A stretch of 9,341 nucleotides of DNA, taken from positions 1 through 9,341 of the forward strand of contig JAEZVB010000041.1 of assembly GCA_023443285.1 (NCBI GenBank), read 5' to 3'. The translations under genes and the position numbers were made by a program. The notes under the pieces were generated by a model that was given only the letters and a program-made list of their open reading frames with translations, had not been told where the DNA came from and made no database searches. Each line of letters starts with the position of its first letter. The first letter of the stretch is position 1. Source of the stretch: Bacillota bacterium. Lineage in GTDB: Bacteria; Bacillota; Negativicutes; Sporomusales; Sporomusaceae. Below are positions 5,656 through 9,341 of the stretch, in pieces.

Positions 5656-8600
5656 TAGCATAAGGTTAGTTAATGTTCACTTCAACAACGACACTCAGTT
5701 CTATGAGGATTTTCGCATGGAGCTAGGCGGAAAGAATACTACCTATGATTTGGAGAACGGCGGTGGGAAATCACTGCTTCTGCTCATGCTGCTCCAAACC
5801 GTTTTGCCTAAAACCAACCTGCGGCGAGAAAAACCGGTAAGTCTTATATTTCAGGGCGGAAAAGACAGGACATCACACGCAGCAGTTGAATGGTTGCTGG
5901 AAGAGGGAAGCGACTACAAATATCTCCTAACCGGCTTTTCTGCCAGGAAAAGAAAAGGTGCAGGCGAAACGACGGTCGCAAACGAGGAAGAGGAACACCT
6001 GCAGGCGGGTGATATTGAGCATCTCAACTGGTGCGTCTTTTATAATAACAATAGTATTACGGGTATCAAGTCGGCACCGCTATGCCTTGAACAGCCAGGG
6101 CGAAAGGGTTACGCCAGCTTTGAAGACATTCGTAAGTATATCGGCCAGATGAAGCAAAAGGGTTTGCCGGCCGAGATTTTTGATAAGATTGAGCAATACC
6201 AACGTTATATCTCGGCACACGGTCTTATTGCCGCCGAGTGGAATATTATCCGCGGCATCAATAGCGGTGAAAACAATATCGAGTCATATTTCAGGCAGGA
6301 TGCTACCTCACGCAAATTGATAGAAAACCAGTTCGTCAGAATTGTTGAGGACATGGAAGCCTTGAACAAAGAAGAAAAGCAGGGCAGCGAGAGCAGCTTA
6401 CTTGCTGACACTCTTATTGAAATCAGGAGTAGGCTGAATGAATATCTTAAGCTTAAGGGGCATATGGTTGAATACGAAAAAATCAAGGAGCACTTCAGCG
6501 AGTTTGGGCGAAAAAATAGTGAGCTACTTGAGGTGTTTACCGAGTACGAAGCGTACAAGCAGGAGGCTTTTGCAATCCGCAAGCTGATAGCCGATAAACT
6601 GAAGGGACTAGAGCAAGAACAAACAGCAGCACTAACTAGGCGTGACTACAATACCAAAAGCAGTAGTGAAGGGAAAGATCTGAAAAGACTGCTGGAAGCC
6701 GGTTTAGTTAACTATGAAAAAACACGGCTGGTCGAAGAGTGTGTACAGCTTCAAGCAGGCCGAGAAAAGCTAGCTAACAGGCAAATTGATCTGAAAGCTC
6801 AGCTCGACAGGTTGCTTACGCTAGAAGGATACGGAGCCTTCCGTACAGACGCGAGAAAGGTTAGAGAAATCGCAACACGCCTTGAATGGCTTAAATCTTC
6901 GGACGATAAACAAATGGACGAATATCTAGGGTCGGGCGGTAGGCTGCGGTCCCTCACAGACAAAAAATTAGGCGAACTGGATAGAAGTCACCAAGATCTT
7001 ATTATAGCCAAAAACAAACTCAAAGGTGAACAAGAGGAAGCCGGGCAAAGAAAAGTCGGAGCGGAAAAACAAGAGGCTGTGCTCAAAAGTGACATTGCCA
7101 GCTTAGAAACTCAGGAAAAGACAGTGGCGCAAAAACAACAGGAGTTGAACGAATTCTTCCTGAGGCGCGGTGAGACGGATGCGTTGCTTTTCACCGACAA
7201 GTCTTTGGCAGAAACCGAGGAAACGCTAATTACATACTCGCAGGAGGCAGAGTCAATCGCTCGGGAGATAAAAACGCTTGAAGGTAAAGTTCAGACTTTG
7301 TCCCTAGAAGACGTCAGACTTAAGATCGAGATAACATCCCGCCTTAAAACCAGGGAGCAACAGGAGAATTGGCTAAAAAGCTATCAGACTGAGAGGGCAA
7401 GGCTGGAAGAAAGCGCAGCAGTTTTCGAAAATGAAACGCTAGCTGAATATCAAGAAAGTTTGATGCGCTTAACTGAAGCCGAAAGATTGGCCAAACTTGA
7501 AAAAGAAATTGAAGCAGGCCGGCTGCGTCAGAAAAAACAGCTGTCAGCGGAGAGGGGCTATTACGTTCCTAACGAAGAGCTGTTGGCATTAGCTGACAAG
7601 CTAAGTGCCAAATGTGAGTTTGTCCAGGCCGGGATTGACTGGCTGGCCAGGCTGAGCCATGAGGAAAAGGCCGAACTCCTAAACAAGCTGCCCTACCTGC
7701 CGTTTGCCGTAATCGTTGATAGGCTGTCTTTTGAAAAAATAAAGAGTGGTAGGCTTAAAACTGAGTTTGCTTCTGACTATCCTGTCCCCATCATCAATAT
7801 CGAGACTATTCGTCAGCCGCAGGCTAATGAACAGGCGGAGATTTACTATATAGTAAGCTTTGCCGACCTGGTGCTTGAAAGCGGGCGTTATGATGAGTAT
7901 CTTCTTAGCCTGGATACCGCAATAACAGCTGCTGATAATGAGGTTCTTGTTATTGATACGCGAATAAAGGAATTAGCTGCTGCTCTGTCAGAGTTAGCAA
8001 CCTTTTTTGCGCAATATCCGGTTGATAAGATGGAAGCTGCCCAAAAAGCAGTGGAACAATTAAACGCAGAAACCGCCGAACTGCAAAAAGAACGCGCGGC
8101 CATAAGCAGCGAGCAAGCAAAGTGCAGTAAGCGTACCCAGCATCTAGAGGATAGACGCGAGTCGCTCGCAAAGCTCATCTCGGACGTACAGCTTAAACGG
8201 GAAAAACTCGAAATCCTCCTGCAAACAGCCGCTAGTCTGACCGGCATTAGAAATAACCTTACGGCAAAGCATAACGAGTATAAAATGGTGTTCAGTAATT
8301 TAACCGCAATTAATACTGTCATAGCTGAGCTATCCCAGCGCTATACCACCTTGGAGCGGGAAATTGAGGCGCTGATTCCGGAACTCTTTGAACTGAAGAA
8401 CGCTGTCGAACGCTTGGCTGTTTTTAGTCCAGTCGAAACTACCCTTTCCTTTTCGGAAGCAGAGGCGGACTATAATGCCTTGCATCAGGTTGTAAGCGGC
8501 AGGGCGGATGAGGAAAGTGACCTCAGAAGCCAGCAGGCTGATTGTCAACATCGACTTGATGATCTTAGAAAAAGAATCAAGCGTGATTATGGCGGGGACT

Positions 8601-9341
8601 TAGACGAAGTCGCGCAAAGGGAAGAAAATGGCGTGCAGATAAGTCTGCCTACTCCTGCCATGATTGAAACGGCAAGGCAAGACAAAGAAGACAATGATGT
8701 CAGGCTGACAGCGGCAGACAAGGCCACCCACGATCTTGAGCTTAAAATAAAAGCGGCCGAGGTAAGACTTGACGGGATACTAAAAGATATTCCGCCTGAT
8801 ACGGTATATGAGTTGCCTGTTTACGATAGTCAACTCCATTATCAACAGGAAATAGCAACAATGGAAGCGCTGATAAAAAGCTATGACCAGGAGGTTGCCA
8901 AAGCCTGCGCAGAACTTGAGCAAATTAAACGGAAAATAGACAAATTGACAGTTCAGACTGATTACTACGACGGCTTCATTGGGCGGGAGAAGATTGAGGA
9001 TGCCGGAGCCATAGCGGCTGATATCAAGGAGTTCCGCGCATTTGAAGACGAATTTTACAAACTTAGAGATACTATCGCAGGCCAATGTGACAGGTGGGAT
9101 AACAGGCTAAAAGCCATTGGCGAGGAGACTGCTAATTTTGTCATTCGTGAGCCTTTAGAAGTACTGGCGGGAATTAGCCGGCCGCTAAGCGCCAAGGAGT
9201 GTGAAGCCAGACAAGCAGCCTTTAGCGAATATATTGCCAGCCTTGATCAGCAGATGCAGAAAATCAATCATGACATAATACAACTAGAAAGCTACCAGCA
9301 AGACTTTATCCGCCGCTGTGTTCAACGGGCTGAATTGGTAC
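5642..9341 (+). CDS. jetC: Wadjet defence protein JetC, SMC/MukB-like ATPase, 3' end missing
   Basis: The frame from ATG 5642 is open to the last base, giving 1233 complete codons without a stop; the rest is outside the window. The N-terminal head (about 1-230) opens with INSIRLVNVHFNNDTQF and carries a Walker A-like loop, ENGGGKSLLLLMLLQ, with K43 and S44. A long coiled coil rich in E, K, Q and L runs from about 235 to 640. A less charged, proline-containing globular part (about 640-750, including LPYLPFAVIVDRLSF) probably forms the hinge, and a second coiled coil follows. The ABC signature and Walker B should lie in the missing C-terminal head. JetC dimers bind ATP and drive DNA loop extrusion with JetA and JetB. 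The P-loop lacks the first glycine of GxxxxGKS (L37 instead). No internal stop or frameshift was found. Confidence 0.87.
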   Translation, partial: MPHINSIRLVNVHFNNDTQFYEDFRMELGGKNTTYDLENGGGKSLLLLMLLQTVLPKTNLRREKPVSLIFQGGKDRTSHAAVEWLLEEGSDYKYLLTGFSARKRKGAGETTVANEEEEHLQAGDIEHLNWCVFYNNNSITGIKSAPLCLEQPGRKGYASFEDIRKYIGQMKQKGLPAEIFDKIEQYQRYISAHGLIAAEWNIIRGINSGENNIESYFRQDATSRKLIENQFVRIVEDMEALNKEEKQGSESSLLADTLIEIRSRLNEYLKLKGHMVEYEKIKEHFSEFGRKNSELLEVFTEYEAYKQEAFAIRKLIADKLKGLEQEQTAALTRRDYNTKSSSEGKDLKRLLEAGLVNYEKTRLVEECVQLQAGREKLANRQIDLKAQLDRLLTLEGYGAFRTDARKVREIATRLEWLKSSDDKQMDEYLGSGGRLRSLTDKKLGELDRSHQDLIIAKNKLKGEQEEAGQRKVGAEKQEAVLKSDIASLETQEKTVAQKQQELNEFFLRRGETDALLFTDKSLAETEETLITYSQEAESIAREIKTLEGKVQTLSLEDVRLKIEITSRLKTREQQENWLKSYQTERARLEESAAVFENETLAEYQESLMRLTEAERLAKLEKEIEAGRLRQKKQLSAERGYYVPNEELLALADKLSAKCEFVQAGIDWLARLSHEEKAELLNKLPYLPFAVIVDRLSFEKIKSGRLKTEFASDYPVPIINIETIRQPQANEQAEIYYIVSFADLVLESGRYDEYLLSLDTAITAADNEVLVIDTRIKELAAALSELATFFAQYPVDKMEAAQKAVEQLNAETAELQKERAAISSEQAKCSKRTQHLEDRRESLAKLISDVQLKREKLEILLQTAASLTGIRNNLTAKHNEYKMVFSNLTAINTVIAELSQRYTTLEREIEALIPELFELKNAVERLAVFSPVETTLSFSEAEADYNALHQVVSGRADEESDLRSQQADCQHRLDDLRKRIKRDYGGDLDEVAQREENGVQISLPTPAMIETARQDKEDNDVRLTAADKATHDLELKIKAAEVRLDGILKDIPPDTVYELPVYDSQLHYQQEIATMEALIKSYDQEVAKACAELEQIKRKIDKLTVQTDYYDGFIGREKIEDAGAIAADIKEFRAFEDEFYKLRDTIAGQCDRWDNRLKAIGEETANFVIREPLEVLAGISRPLSAKECEARQAAFSEYIASLDQQMQKINHDIIQLESYQQDFIRRCVQRAELV

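Noticed and set aside
6205..6582. 125-codon open frame on the minus strand
   Set aside because: It is antisense to jetC, with a Ser/Leu-rich composition typical of a shadow frame.
7888..8322. 144-codon open frame on the minus strand
   Set aside because: It lies wholly inside the coiled-coil part of jetC. Its Ser/Leu/Arg/Ala-rich product is what antisense of such a repeat-rich helix gives, and no ribosome binding site or domain is seen.
1..9341. CRISPR arrays, tRNA or rRNA genes
   Set aside because: No regularly spaced direct repeats and no tRNA- or rRNA-like sequence were seen; intergenic DNA is limited to 126-176 and 1962-2185.

Overview
The window looks like a chromosomal segment of a low-to-moderate GC Bacillota, most likely an anaerobic spore-former of the Negativicutes/Clostridia type. 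The reasons are AT-rich intergenic DNA, strong GGAG/GGAGG ribosome binding sites, frequent AGA/AGG/ATA codons, and a transposase tail followed by a 'GAACCGTCCC'-type end sequence that I associate with such genomes. The placement is inference. All recognised genes are on the + strand.

Layout. Positions 1-125 hold the last codons of an IS200/IS605-like (REP-associated, Y1 family) transposase, followed by its probable right-end sequence. Positions 177-1961 encode a cytoplasmic FIST-GGDEF protein, a putative diguanylate cyclase with intact catalytic residues but no RxxD inhibitory site. A weak intrinsic terminator (1974-2005) follows. The rest of the roughly 220-base gap holds a long perfect-looking hairpin (2036-2071), a 15-bp dyad (2126-2140) and an extended -10 promoter (2142-2150).

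From 2186 to the right edge runs a tightly packed operon that I read as a Wadjet anti-plasmid (SMC-type) defence system in the order jetD-jetA-jetB-jetC. JetD (2186-3283) is a Toprim/topoisomerase VI A-like nuclease. JetA (3284-4924) is the kleisin-like subunit. JetB (4921-5655) is the KITE/MukE-like subunit. JetC (5642 to beyond 9341) is the SMC/MukB-like ATPase. JetC is open to the last base, so its C-terminal coiled coil, signature motif and Walker B lie outside the window. jetD and jetA abut (TAAGTG), jetA and jetB overlap by 4 bases (ATGA), and jetB and jetC overlap by 14 bases, so all four are probably co-transcribed and translationally coupled.

How the genes work together. In characterised Wadjet systems, JetA, JetB and JetC form a condensin-like complex that extrudes DNA loops using ATP, and JetD cuts DNA when the motor has run round a small circular molecule. 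The nuclease-first order and the divergent JetA/JetB sequences fit best with a Wadjet subtype other than the type I system of Bacillus cereus (probably type III), though I could not run profile searches. The FIST-GGDEF gene has its own terminator and is probably an unrelated neighbour. The system is therefore a known class; the less explained items are the operator-like dyad at the jet promoter, the intergenic hairpin and the unusual JetC P-loop.
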